Assembly (NCBI GenBank): GCA_013365325.1
Contig: JABVXV010000017.1
Span: 186,001 to 250,000, forward strand
Direction of reading: 5' to 3'
From: Dipetalonema caudispina
Lineage: Eukaryota; Nematoda; Chromadorea; Rhabditida; Onchocercidae
Length of the DNA stretch: 64,000 bases
The translations under genes were made by a program, and so were the position numbers. Within the stretch, counting starts at the first letter, position 1. Each line of letters begins with the position of its first letter. Of this stretch, positions 46,467 through 59,644 are shown one piece after another. The notes under the pieces were generated by a model. That model made no database searches and was not told the DNA's origin. It was given only the letters and a program-made list of their open reading frames with translations.

Positions 46467-47685
46467 ACCTCTGCAATGTTCGCATTATGTAACATATTCA
46501 ACAAAGCACATCGCAGTTGCTGTCTTCCGCGAAAGGAAGCTGATTAATGGATGTTATAGTAAAACTTGAAATATAAATATACAGAGCAAGCGAAGAGGCA
46601 GGGTTCCACTGCTAAATGTTTTATCCATTGTAGTCAGATTCCAAGCAGTAGACTAAAAGATTGTCCCTCAAACGATTTAATTCTATCGAAACAATCATTT
46701 TAAAATTAATGAAGAAAGATATAAATTGCTGATTACTACTATTCCGTTACCATTAATACGCTATTTGAACAGCAATCCTTGGGAGATGAAGTGAAGGAAG
46801 TTTTCGAGGAAGATTAAGACTTATAAAACACACTACAGGCCTGATGCTCCTTTTGCGATAGTGTTTGTTTCCAATTTTCTATCCCACAAAATGCTACTCC
46901 GTTTGAGACGAATTCAACACACTGTTATAGCAGTCTTTTCGGCAAATTCTCTAGAAAATTAAACTGATTTAACAAAACTATAAGAATAATTTGGAAAGCC
47001 ACCAAGAACTGTTAAACAACTATCCCTATTAAAGCAAGACAGAAGTACTCCCACAATTCGTCTCCACTCTCGCTTCGATCTCATTAGCAAAATGTAATTC
47101 CTGCAGCATGTAAGATTCGTATCATAAACAAATGTAAGAATGTAGAATAGGACAGATAATTCAAACCCTGCACTTCAAGCGGCAACATAATACAACTGAT
47201 AAATTAATATTTTAGTGTTTATTAAGAAAGTAATCAGAAATGAATCGAATGAATCCATAAAAGTATTGATTAACAAAAAACATAAAATATACCAAGTTTT
47301 ACATTGCATCTCTGTGGTAATTAAAGGAACTCGTGGCACAAAATCAAGGCTACTAATTAAGCAGAAATACTATTATTCTTCACGTTATGCATTACTAATA
47401 ATTCAAGAAAAACAAAAACATATTAAACAAGAAAATTCTTTAAAAAGAATCCTTCAAATTCATAGATACATTGGTTAATATGATTTAACTATAACTAAAA
47501 CTCCACAACTGATGCAATGACATAGATGTATAATGCGTACATGATTAACCATGTTCCATATTACATTCATAACGACAGAAAAGCAATCCCCAATGTTATC
47601 AGAAATTTATGTAATTGAATTATTGGGAAGAGCGGAAGTGACAAAAGAGAGACCTTAAGTACATAGAGAGATCTCTTCACAGTCA
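46467..47685. other. Intergenic region, LYSMD-like 3' end to src-like 5' end
   Basis: This is 1.2 kb holding the src-like promoter and the LYSMD-like 3' flank. No coding exon, RNA gene or repeat is evident. Confidence 0.4.
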
Positions 47686-48962
47686 TCAACTTCTCATAAA
47701 ATTTTTCTTGGCAACATGAGACGTTTTTCGTTCCTCTTCCACAAATGTCAGTATTAAGGGTACAAGGATAAAAACAAAAATGACGAACACCACAATGAAC
47801 CAAAGTCCCTGAAACGAATCTTAATAGATTTTACATAAAATGGATTATAATGAGACCTTATTTCAACTATCTAAGAAGTCGGCATTGACGAATATTTGTT
47901 GTAAGATTAAAGTTCAAAACATAACACACATATGAGGCGACTTGCAAACTATCTGTAACGGGAGCTGTGAACTGATTAGTCTAAAGTGACATAAAACGGC
48001 ATTTACCAAAACAATTAGTGTCATCCATATTTTCCAGAATTCAACTGCCAGAAAAATTACTCACACAAAATGTAAAAATGATTACAATTACCTTGAAAGT
48101 AGTGTCGGGAGATCTCGCATCTACGAAATGAACAGTGTCATCCGTATTTTCAGTTGATAAATTATCCCGTATTTGAGCAATATAAGCGTCTGTCTTTTCA
48201 AACAACTCTTCGACACTTTTATCACATAAGTCATTGTTACTCAAAAGAGGCCTGCAAATTTTTTAACAGAAGCAGTGAAAGGACTGAAGAGACAATAGAA
48301 AAGAGAGAAGTAATGTACAAACATATATATATATAATTATGTCTCCTTAGCGTGGAGTTCTTTTCAAACTTTAAGTCATTGTTGAAAATCTATTTAGAAG
48401 CAGCTTTTATTAACCTATCATCAGCCAACTCCTCTGCCATTGGTTCGCCACGGCAATCGTTACCTAACAAATTACGCCCGTGTTCCAAATCCATTTCTTT
48501 CCGTAATTTGCTCACTGGGATTTTGATAAATGGCAAAGCATAAATATCCTGCTCAGAAACGATGTTGTTGACCCTTTTCAAGTCGGACAGCTATAAGTGA
48601 ATTGTTCCAGTTTATTTGTTGATCAATAAAACAATCAAGCAAAATGTAATTATTTAATGAATATTAATGTTAGGAAATGCATACCGAAACGGAATACTGC
48701 ACAGCAATTTTGTTCAAATTATCCCCGGGCCTCAATTTCTTTTCGACAATAACCTGTAATCAGAATAAGCTGTTCATTACAATGCATAGTTGATAATGAA
48801 TGAAAATGAAAATATGAGAAAGGAAAGGTTGAAATTAACTTTATTGCCGTTCATTATCTTCTCCCATCGATTTCGATTTTCCCCATTGTTCCTATTAGCG
48901 TTCCTTGAACGTAATTCTATCGTCTCCGTACTACTACCTTCAACAACACATGGGCTGGTCAT
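47686..48962 (-). CDS. LysM-domain membrane protein, LYSMD3/4-like
   Basis: Five exons (48840-48962, 48685-48753, 48415-48590, 48092-48251, 47686-47808) join in phase to 216 residues. A hydrophilic N-terminus starts MTSPCVVEGSS. The LysM domain follows: EKKLRPGDNLNKIAVQYSVS, then LSDLKRVNNIVSEQDIYAL and IKIPVSK, which match LYSMD3/4 closely (SVADLKRVNNL, FALRSIKIP). A Glu/Asp-rich linker leads to a C-terminal membrane span (LWFIVVFVIFVFILVPLILT) and a short basic tail. Members of this family are single-pass proteins of the Golgi or cell surface. The start is the first in-frame ATG, five bases after a TTTTCAG sequence in the plausible trans-splice position. Confidence 0.85.
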
Positions 48963-49971
48963 TTTACCTGAAAATAATTACTAACAACAAAAAAACAGAC
49001 GAATTTCTACAGACGGCATTAACAATTTCAAAAATTTCAAACAACTCTTATAACAATAATGAATCTTCTGACTTTTCAGTTTAAGAACCTCTCATCCAAA
49101 CAGTTACCTCCGAACCGAACAAATTTTAGTACAATTCATCTTTTTCATACGACAACAACAAATGAGGTAGTGAACAATCTATCAATTAGCACAGATAAAG
49201 TACGGATATTTTCCATTATAATAAAATTGGTATTACTTATTTGATTTCGGTCTTATTTCTTCAAGTTCTGTCTTATTTTTACATTTTGCTGTGACCTGAA
49301 AATATTACACAAACTGTTTATTATTCTCACGACTCAATAACGAGCTAAACTGATCATTTAATCTCAATCGACAATACAGGGATCCATCTGGTTGCGGTAG
49401 GAAGAGTAACTGGGAGGTCACACTAAATCTTTCATCAACGGTAAATTTCTTAGAAGATGAGGTTAGAACAGGTCAAGTTGAAGAAGAGAGGTCATGGCAT
49501 ACAATCCATGCTCTCCCATGTCACCAATAAAGAAATTAAAGATATCGCGAACATGTCCTAATCCGCGACGTGTCCCTTCTAACGCACACTCTGCCATTAC
49601 AGCAACTGTGAGGGGGCGGATCGATTCATTTGTGTGTATGTGTGTATGTGTATGTGTGTGTGTGTGTGTATGTGTGTGTGGTGTTTAGCGTTCAGTTGAA
49701 TGCTTTCTGAAAGATCGTTGGTATTGAGTGCCGCACTCAGATGGGTCATTGGCGTGATTGACTGATCACTCCAAACCAGTCTGATTAGTGAGATACTGCT
49801 AGAAAGTCCGACTGATGTCGCCTTGAGCCAAAAATTGATTGCCAGTCTCTCTTTTGAAAACATTCCATACACTGTTATCATATCGCTAATCATATCAAAT
49901 GAACTTGTCAATTCTGATTGTCATCAATGTCCATTTATTTCAGATCAAAAACAGAATTTACCATTTTCAAT
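48963..49971. promoter_or_regulatory. Divergent promoter region, LYSMD-like / isocitrate dehydrogenase
   Basis: This is 1 kb between divergent starts. It contains the GT microsatellite at 49630-49681. A TATTTCAG acceptor ends at about 49943, 28 bases before the dehydrogenase ATG. Frames on both strands here have no recognisable domain. Confidence 0.4.
49630..49681. repeat. GT dinucleotide microsatellite
   Basis: A GT run of about 52 bases with a few GTAT interruptions. Confidence 0.9.
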
Positions 49972-52393
49972 ATGATAGCACGAGGCTGCATGAAAGTGGC
50001 TACAGCGTTTGCACCCAGCGTAGCTAAAGTTAGCACAAATGGCGTATATCGAGTTACGCTAATTCCAGGTATTCCATTATGTTTTTCTTTTTTGTTTGGG
50101 AATCTCTTTCTGCTTTTAATTCCGTTAGTTCTTGATTCTAGAAAAAGTATTTTTCATAGAGCGTGAACTTAAGCCAAATAGCTTTGCCCAGCTTGCACAC
50201 TTGTGTTATTTCGTTATGTTACGTTATTGTGTTCCACATCAGAAACGTATGGATTGTCTTTCAACTGACCTGGAATGTAAATCAAGGCTTTTCACACCAT
50301 AGTTGTACTCAATCATTCCGTAACATATCATAATCGACAACGTTGATGGTATTAAAATTATTACCTAAAATTGTGGGTATTTATGTGAATAGTTTTAGGG
50401 GATGGCGTTGGACCCGAAATATCATCTGCAGTGCAAAAGATATTCGAAACAGCAAATGCACCAATCAAGTGGGATCCTGTGGATGTCACACCTGTCAGAG
50501 GAGATGACGGAATTTTCCGAATACCTTCAAAGTTCATTTTCCTTTTATCAGTAGAAGCTGTTGGATAGATTTCCTTTCTGATTACAGAGGCTCAATGTCT
50601 AGGTTTTGGAGACAAATGTTCTCAATTATGATCATCATAAATTATTCTTGTTAGACAAGGAATGAATGAGCTTATCGAACAATATTGTAGTAAGTGAACT
50701 TTGATGTTTACAGTTTCATTTTAGATGTATCGAACTAATGAGGATAAACAAAGTTGGCCTGAAAGGTCCCCTTGCAACTCCAATTGGCAAAGGACACCGT
50801 TCACTTAATCTTGCTGTCAGGAAGTGAGTTATTTGTGGAGTTAAATTTGTTTAGATGAATCAGGTAGACATTGTAAGAAAAGGTAATGATAATCATAAAT
50901 TGCAGAGAATTTAATCTCTATGCAAATGTGCGACCCTGCAGATCCTTAGCAGGTCATAAAACACTTTATGATGACGTCGACATCGTAACAATTAGAGAAA
51001 ATACTGAGGGCGAATATTCTGGAATCGAGCATGAGGTTTTATATTTTATATTGTTGAAATTTCTGTTTTGTTTGGCTGTACTTCTCTTTTTTATTCTTAT
51101 TTTTCGTTTATTGGAAACTTTGATTTCAAAAATGATGTTCATCTTAAAAGTTGTGAATGATTTGAACATTTGCATTTGCAGATCAAGTTTTCAATAAGCA
51201 AAACCATTATTTGTATGGAACAATTTGTTCTCCATATCTTCCCAGTTTAATTGCCCAAATTTTGAGCTTCTGCTTGTTATTGAAGACAATATGTTTGCGA
51301 TATAAAGGATTTTATGTGCATGTTAATTATTTTTCATATTGTATCACTTTGACTTCGTTAAATTGTCAAGTTGGAACTCATGTCAAGTCAATTTAAATAT
51401 TTCAGATCGTAAATGGTGTTGTCCAGAGCATTAAGCTGATAACAGAAGATGCCTCAAGACGCATTGCTAAATATGCGTTTGAATATGCACGAGCAAGTGG
51501 TCGAAAAACGGTGACTGCTGTCCATAAAGCAAATATAATGCGCATGTCAGATGGTCTTTTCCTAAATATGTGCCGTGAACAAGCTGCAAACTACTCAGAC
51601 ATAAAATTCAATGAAGCATATTTAGACACTGTTTGTTTAAATGTAGGTTACATGACTCTTTTTTTAATTGCATTTTCTTTTTTGCAACACTTTCTGTCTA
51701 CTTTTGCGTGTGAATTTTGGATGATAGAGATTTGGTAATCTGTATTTTAGATGGTGCAAAACCCAAATCAATATGATGTATTGGTAATGCCAAATCTCTA
51801 TGGTGATATATTATCTGATTTGTGTGCAGGTTTGATTGGAGGTCTTGGTGTAACTCCCTCAGGAAATATTGGTGAGGACGTTGCCGTTTTCGAATCTGTC
51901 CATGGTACTGCGCCAGATATCGCTGGGCAGGTAAAATCGTATTTTCAATTATTGGAAATAAAAAGTAAATGTGAACATCTTTATAAAAGCCAAGTTCTTT
52001 TAAATCTTTTAACTGTTGCAGAACAAAGCAAATCCTACAGCATTACTTCTTTCGGCGGTGATGATGCTGCGTTATCTAGGATTAACATCATATGCAGATA
52101 AGATAGAAAAAGTAAATTTATTACCCTTTCTATTGTTATTTATTTTAATTTGAGCAACTTTCATATGCGATATGGCCTTTCTGTAATAATAAATTATTTA
52201 GTATATTGTTCTAGTTTTATTCATAGTTAAATATAATTTTTAAGATTATGGAATTCTTGAAAATTACTTTTTGTTCCAGGCCTGCTTTGATGCAATCAGA
52301 GAAGGTAATGAAAAGACTGGTGATTTGGGCGGACATGGCACATGTTCTTCGTTTACCGATGATATCTGCAGGCGTATACGAGATATGGATTAA
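49972..52393 (+). CDS. idha-1: Isocitrate dehydrogenase [NAD] alpha subunit, mitochondrial
   Basis: This is the catalytic subunit of the TCA-cycle enzyme that converts isocitrate to 2-oxoglutarate. Eight exons (49972-50068, 50399-50531, 50725-50823, 50906-51035, 51406-51642, 51751-51930, 52022-52111, 52280-52393) join in phase to 359 residues. The N-terminus ([16 protein letters not shown]) has the basic, hydroxylated look of a mitochondrial presequence. Landmarks are [54 protein letters not shown] (isocitrate site), [32 protein letters not shown] (metal-binding Asp) and [20 protein letters not shown] (NAD site). Length and order match IDH3A rather than the beta or gamma subunits. Confidence 0.97.
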
Positions 52394-54355
52394 TCTTATA
52401 AAGTTCCCAGATCATGAATTGAGTTTTGGAAAGAATTTCCCCTGGTTTTCAGTTCTGGAATCTGTGATTTAAGTTTCTAATTTGTCGAACATAGGTGTTT
52501 TATGTTTTATCTTAAAGTATTGTTTGTTTTCTTTTAATCTTTTTCTGTAGGTTTCATTTTGGTCTCACACACTAATTTTGTTAAAAATAGTTCTTAGCAG
52601 ATGAATTAGCGTCAGCAAATTATGCTTATAATTTACACATTTAAATCATGTCATGTTTCCACCACATAACTTAATTTCATTAATTAAAGAATGTCGTTGT
52701 AATTTGAAAACTTTTCGCAATAGACTTTATTAAAATCTTTGTGTTGTGTTATTCTGTTATGTCAGCTTTGCATTTTAGCAATGTTTTCAATGAACAATTT
52801 GTTACAGTAGCTGTGTGAAAACCTATTCGTTTATTTTCCATGTTTCTACTTATTACCTTTATTTAATTAAATTAAGCGATAAGACAATAGGTCCTGGATG
52901 CTTTCCACTTCCCGGTGGTTTTTATATTATTTTAGAACTAAATTTCAGGACTACCAATTTGAATTCCATATTTTCTTTGACAGGTCTTGGCAGTTATTGT
53001 TTCCAGAAGAAAAAAGAGCTTGAATTAAAAGGTAGTTACTCAGTCATTAAGTACTACTCGAAACGGTGAAACGTATTTGCTGATAATTGCTTTTTAGAAT
53101 CACTTTCTGTCGTCATTCTCAGGTAACAATTTATTTTTCACCCAATCAATATTAAATAGTTTATAAATACTGATAATGGACTTTTGATAAGTACGCTGGG
53201 AGAGGGTATTTACGTTTTAGAGTTCCATTTATAGCTTCCGGACGTAATGATTCCTCTTTGATCCAATAAGAATTTTGAAAATCTACAAATGAAGATCATG
53301 ATTTTAGATTCGTTTCGTTTCCATTTCTATTCAAAATTGTGGGTGTATGTTTCCGATACTTCGCATAACTTTTGATTTTTGAAAGTCCATAAATGTGAAT
53401 AGTGACAAATTAAATCACCTAACCATTAGGTTTAGATTTACATTCCTAATGTATGTTTTGCATAAAAAATGAAAAGAAGAAGAGTCTACTTCATTGAAGA
53501 TAATACTTTTTGAATAAGAAGCAGATAAGCTGGGAGAACTGCAGCTAAATAGGAAACAAACACTTATTAAGGATCATTTGCTTGCTCATCTGTTCGTCAT
53601 TGATGCTCCTCTCGTCATTCTCGATACGGTCATTACTTGCTTTTCCCATTTCTCATAAAATTACATAGATGCGCAGATTAGAGATTTGTTTGTGACATTT
53701 TTCTGATTACACGGATTTCACTTGTATGACATTTCTTCTAATTATTACAATTTAAGATAATTATGCGATTGGATTCTACTGAACGCTTCGTATGCTTAAA
53801 TAGAGTTCGATATAATTTTATTCTGATTTTGGTTTGAAGGAGAGTAGTTATGAAATCATTGCTGGTATGATTTTTTGCTGAATATTTGCTAATGCTGGGG
53901 CAAACATTGCTTCTTAAATTGCATATTTTTAGACTGAGTAATTTTTTATGCGTTGGTCTCAGATTAATGATGCTATGAGGCAAATTTAGCAGTTGAAATT
54001 TACCTCATCCTGTCATAAAATAAATTTTTGGGTAGAGAACGGAAAGCAAACTTGAATGAATTTTCATTATTCATTGTGTTTGTCCTAATCTTTAAAAAGT
54101 AACTGCTCAGGAGACTAGAGAGAAGTGTTTTTTAGGATGAGTGTAGTAGAACCCGCATCTCAAGCTAATTAGAGTCCCTTTTAAAGCCCTTTGTTTTTCG
54201 AAATTGTTTTTTTGAAGTGTCTTTATTCTCCATAGGTACGTTCAAATATTCGGAAGGTTTGTAGTAATTCAAATAGTTAAAATCATTGATGCTTAAGTTA
54301 TAACCGCTACAGTGTGTCATTCTTTATAATTGCGCGGTCATCACCCTTAAGTTAC

Positions 54356-54356
54356 A

Positions 54357-54392
<36 letters not shown>

Positions 54393-54400
54393 GGAGAGGA
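54356..54400. repeat. TA then GA dinucleotide microsatellite
   Basis: About seven TA units run directly into about twelve GA units on the plus strand, with one GGGA interruption near the end. Confidence 0.9.
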
Positions 54401-55630
54401 TTATAATATCTTAAGTCATCGATAATTACATCATAGAAAATGGTTAGAATGCTGGATGGAGGAGCAGCTCTCCTAAAGGAATTTTGAGTCCGATATTTTG
54501 GTGGTAGGCTGTTATTGTTTCCTTACTTTAGTTTGGTCTTTTTTTGTATAAAATAAGAAGGAACTTTTCATGAGAACCTCAGGGTACTTCAGGATTTCGA
54601 CCTAGAGAATATCAACTTGTAATGATTGCTGAGATTCCACGGTCATAAGGATATCATTCTGTTACAAGCACTAATAATTTTAGAATGGTAAGGAATGGGA
54701 TCAGTAAATTATTGATGAGAGTGGGATATAGATTTTCTCCGTGCAGTTCCCGTGTGTGTCGTCTGCTACATATCCTAGCAGTGAAAGATACTTCATTTTT
54801 CACTAAATGTTCAGCCATACACACAAATGAACAGAGATAGAGGAAGGCACAACTTATTGATCACTGCTCGAACTCTAAAGAGGCTCATCGCCTTTACTAA
54901 ATGCCTTAGGCTTGTTTTTATGATTTTAGTCGTACTTTGCATATGCCTCGTCATGTCAGAATCTCACAGATCCCTTTCTTCGATTTGCTGTCTCAATGTA
55001 TTTAGACGAGATAAATTCATCTTCAGTATGCTGGAAAATTGTGCGTATTAGAACAAGAACTTTTATCTTTACAATCCTATTTTAGAACAATGTTAAAAAG
55101 TTAATATCTCAACATGAAACTTTTACATCAGTTTTTTTTCTCTATTCAATACATTTATTATTTTCTATTTTTCCAAATGTATGTATCTCTCAATAAGAAT
55201 ACTTAATGTAATGGATCTTCTGCTAACACAAAAATTCTCTCATAAACTACATATTAAAAACCGGTAAGAAGAATGTCCCGTGACGTAAGCATGCCATTAA
55301 TTTCTATTCTTATTGCCTCTTTTCACTCTCGAAAAGAGTGATAAGGTTGAAACTGTGACCTGTTATGGTCGAATTGGCTAGAAGCTCCCTCGTTTAGTCT
55401 TTCCATTTCACTCTTCTTCAGGACTGATATTTTCTTAGTATGGTAATCAACGCATTGACCTCATGACACGTAAAATTCCATTATGCTTTCTCAAAGAAGT
55501 TACAGATCGACAAATTGAAATTACGCTTCGCTGTTTTTGTACATTCGTTGATTTCATATACCATATCCCCTGCTGTGACAGTTATTTACTAAGGCATATC
55601 ATTGGTGGAAGTGATCATTGCACAGTGTAA

Positions 55631-56460
55631 CTAGCCAATGGCGAGATTACTTATCACGAAATAGAACTGATTTCCACTCTGAATTAATCTGCAGATACAA
55701 AAATACACAGCTATGAGAGGTAAGGGAAGAGTGCGGAGAAAATGATAAGCTTTGTTCAGGTAGTTTCTTTGCCATCCTAATCTATCAGTTGAACTTGCTT
55801 CAATAGCTTCTGCTGCTACTCCAAATATTTTTATCTCGACCTCTACTTTCACATCAACTTCACCATTAGGACACTCCAGTTTCCCGCTGATATCACGAAA
55901 TACACTGAATTCTGCTTACCAGATGAGCCTTATCAATGTTTAATATTAAATGTTTAGTCGTTCCCTTCAGCCCATTCGCTGGACAAGAACTTAGTGGAAA
56001 TTAGTGGTCATTTTGTAGTGTAAAGTTAGAAATTGAAAATTTCATTTCTCGTGGACCTCGAACAACACTGGATGTAAATATGTACTTAATTTTTTGTCCA
56101 GTATTTCAAAAACTTCATATCCTCCTCAAACAGCCAAAGTTCATATTGCAGCAAATTTATATCGTGCCAAAATCTTTACTTTAGGAACTTCTGATTTGAA
56201 AAGCACAACTTCTCAGGCTAAGCATTCACAAAGTTTTCTGATGATAAAAAAAGAAGTGGAAGTAAAACATTTGTTAATGTTAGTAACGTTTGATGACAAA
56301 TAGGAATAATTAGCATAGGCACAAACTTTAAAGAAAGATGTTTCTTCACCAAAAATTGCTGTATTGTGAACAAACTGTTCAGGAATATGGGACCGAACTC
56401 TGATGCTTATCACACAAATACTTGTATTTATTGCACCAGTGGCAAAATTCACATCTATCT
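55631..56460 (-). pseudogene. Possible decayed coding block, unrecognised
   Basis: Two open stretches read like protein: one near 56340-56455 (VRSHIPEQFVHNTAIFGEE), and one near 55720-55910 after a TTCAG acceptor (GEVDVKVEVEIKIFGVAAEA, then STDRLGWQRNYLNKAYHFL). The middle piece at 56060-56190 (VPKVKILARYKFAAI) is cut by two in-frame TGA codons, and the flanking phases do not match. This could be a degraded gene copy or two unrelated exons. I recognise no family. Confidence 0.2.
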
Positions 56461-56719
56461 CATTGTTTTTCTTAGTTCTAATTGTTTTTTTTCTCTAATT
56501 CTTGCAGTGGATTTTTTTAATTTGTTTTATTAACATCGGAATATGTTAGATCGCCCAACTTGAAGTGTTATGTAGATGGAAGAAACTTCATTTTAGAAAA
56601 ATAATTTCATTAGCGGGGAGTGCTTAGTTCACTTTTCCATTTGTTTGCACAAATTCTTTATGATCTGTGTTCAGATTATCTGTTCGGTTGCTTGAAATCA
56701 ACGACAATCCGTAACCAGT

Positions 56720-59644
56720 ATGTCTTTCTCTGGTTTGAAGAAGCAACTAAACAAAGCTAATCAGGTACGTCATTTAATAATTATTATGCAACCATTAATA
56801 GTTCCAACTCATTTTTTGAAGGACGATGTAATTCGGATCCTCTCCATCACTTTATTTTTCAACTATGGTCCATTTAACTACTAAAAATTTCTCTGTTTAC
56901 TGCGTGAGAATATGAAGTCTTGGGACGCATGTTATATGTAAGGTTTAATGCAAATTTCTTGTATCCTGATATCAGTTGTTTAATGATGCCAGACATTTGT
57001 ATGTTTGTTGTTTATATAGTATCTCAGCGAGACGATGGGTGCTGCCGAAGCGACAAAGCTTGATGAGCAATACAATGAAATGGAACGGGTTTGCTATATA
57101 CTGTGGTTTGCTTATTTAACCACATCTATCACCTACCGGTACCCTGTACATTCCATGTCCTTTTGAGTCTTGATTTAATATTGGTGCTAGCGTGAATTCA
57201 TTTTTTTTTTTTGACTTTTAAATTTTGGCCTTTTGTCATAATTTTATTTATTCTGTTGTTAATTGTAACTTTTTAAGAAAGTGGATCTGACGTACGAACT
57301 AATTAGTGCGTTAATTGCTGGTACACACGAATTATTGCAGCCCAACCCAGGTAAAGGAAAAGGATTTTTGTTAACCTGTGTATTGGTGAATCTTAATTTC
57401 ATCGGTCCTTAAAAAAGTAATTTCATTTTTTCATTTAAAAATTTGTTGTTAGCAACTCGAGCAAAAATGGCGACAATGGGAGCTTTGTCAAAAGTGCGCG
57501 GAACATCGAAAGCCCAACCATATCCGCAGACTGAAGGTCTCCTAGCAGATACCATGCAAAAATATGGAACGGCCTTAGGTGCAGATTCGGATCTTGGAAA
57601 AGGTTTGAATTGAGTTTATTCTCATTTTACTGGATTTCATATCGCTAGGTTCCATTTTTGCTTTAGTATTCATATTTCAGCTTTGATCGATGCTTCGGAA
57701 GCTTATCGTCAACTAGCTGACATTAAATATCAAATGGAGGATAACGTGAAGCATAATTTTTTGGATCCACTAGCACATCTGCAGCAAACTGATTTGAAAG
57801 AAGTTAATGTATGTCTGTTGGTTTTTTGTGATATTTATTATCCTGTTTTAAAGTGCAGTTTTCAGTCACTCGCTTCTTATCAGATTATCGTTTCAGCACC
57901 ACCGAACAAAACTTAAGGGTCGACGTCTGGATTACGATTGCAAGAAGCGGAAACAAACACGGGGTTAATTATTTACTATTTATTTCACACAAACTCAAAT
58001 TCAATGAAAATTAGTAGGAATGCTTGTTTAAATGCAACTGAATGGTTACATTTAACTGATATTAAAATCCAAAAGAGGACCAAATATTGTGTAGAGGCCT
58101 AGCAAATCAGTTTTTTCTACAAATAACAACAGTAACAATGTGAAACTTGTAGAAAGAAATTTTACTGTGTAGAAAATTATTTTGATTGCTTCATTACAGC
58201 TGCATCTTAGGTACTTCTTTGTGATGTGAATATTGGGGCTTGAGGAGACATATGTTTCAGACATTCAAGACAAAAAGACATTGAAGGATGAAAAACATGG
58301 AAGTCTGGTACTATGTAGTTAAGGTCTTTTCTAACAGTCCATCTATGCCTGATATGCATTCATTACTAATAAATACATTATACCTGAACAAACTATCTGG
58401 ATAATACATCCTAGCATTTCATGTTGTTAACTGTTATAAAAGATTTTTGAACAACCAATGTTTAATAATTTAATACGATTGTCGATCAACCAAGAAATTT
58501 TTTTTTTTCCAGATGAGGAATTAATTCAAGCAGAAGATAAATTGGAAGAATCAAAGCAATTAGCAGAACAAGCAATGTATAATCTTTTAAGCAATGATGT
58601 ATGTGGAATCAGCATCATTCTCTTCATTTTTTTTAAAATGAAATTCGATTGTTATAGTTATATTTATTCCTCTTGACCAGATTCGGTGCATACATTGGTT
58701 GTTCAATTTAGGTTGAACAGGTGACTCAGCTTTGCGCTTTGGTTGATGCACAGTTGGATTTTCATCGACAAACTACTCAAGTCTTGGAACATTTGAAGGC
58801 GCAACTAAATGAACGGTATTTCTTCATAGCCATGATTTTGGTGCAGACATTGTGTTGAATAAATTATTTCAGTTAAATTTTTATTGAATATATCTAACAC
58901 AAATTTTAGTGTCTCAGAAGCAAGCACTCGACTACGTGTGGAGCATGTCATCAAGCCTGTTTTAGCAGATAGAGTGCCAAGTTCTCGGTAAGTTCAAAAT
59001 ACTTGAATTTCGGGTTAAAAGAAATGAGCATTTTTGATAATCTACTCTTTAAAGTGACTTGGTAACGTTTGTCGGTGCATTTTACGGTTAGTTCATTACA
59101 CTGTGGGAACACTATAAACTTATTAAAAGTCATCAGCAGACGAAGTATCTAACGATATAATATTGCACTGACTGTAAAACATTTTTCACGTGATAAGTTT
59201 CCAAATTCGAAAACTTTTCCGAAACGACGTTAAGTCAGTTGCTATAAAAGGATGACGAAACTGCTTTGTAGATCGCCAGTGCATGCAGAAAATTCAACGT
59301 CAGTCAACAACGCCAATTTCCAACCACCTTCAGTAGCATCTTCCATGTATCCACAAAAAGAGGCAGCAGAGAGTGGTGATCGGGGTTTAAGTGCAAAAGC
59401 CCACAGCTCAACGGCCAGTTTTAGTGGCGCGAATGCTCCATCCCCTTCTGCGCTGCCTGTTCTTAAGCCGTCTTGTCGAGCCTTGTATGATTTCGAGGCA
59501 CAAAATGAAGCTGAGCTGGATTTCAAAGAAGGTGACGTTATTAATTTGATCTCACAAGTTGACGAGAATTGGTATGAAGGTTCACTGCTAGGAAAAACTG
59601 GTTACTTTCCGATCTCTTACGTTCACGTACTTGTGCCATTATAA
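56720..59644 (+). CDS. unc-57: Endophilin A (BAR and SH3 domains)
   Basis: Endophilin bends membrane and recruits synaptojanin and dynamin in synaptic vesicle recycling. Ten exons (56720-56764, 57020-57088, 57278-57350, 57453-57602, 57681-57808, 57897-57963, 58513-58598, 58712-58815, 58910-58987, 59272-59644) join in phase to 390 residues. The N-terminal amphipathic helix [15 protein letters not shown] is typical. The BAR domain follows, with [53 protein letters not shown] and [16 protein letters not shown] Ser/Pro/Ala-rich linker of about 70 residues leads to the C-terminal SH3 domain: [39 protein letters not shown]. The length and order match endophilin A rather than B. Confidence 0.96.

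Larger units (their letters stand above)
52394..56719. other. Long intergenic region
   Basis: This is 4.3 kb, the longest gene-poor stretch. Its first part is the dehydrogenase 3' flank, and its end is the endophilin promoter. It holds a TA/GA microsatellite near 54356-54400 and a possible decayed coding block at 55631-56460 on the minus strand. A plus-strand frame at 54827-55051 has a hydrophobic core but no other support. Confidence 0.4.

Noticed and set aside
54827..55051. Small plus-strand frame with a hydrophobic core
   Set aside because: There is a plausible signal-anchor pattern but no splice acceptor, no homology that I can name and no neighbouring exon; insufficient support to call a gene.
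59242..59526. Minus-strand open frame opposite the endophilin SH3 exon
   Set aside because: Shadow of the Ala/Ser-rich linker exon; the plus strand carries the SH3 domain.
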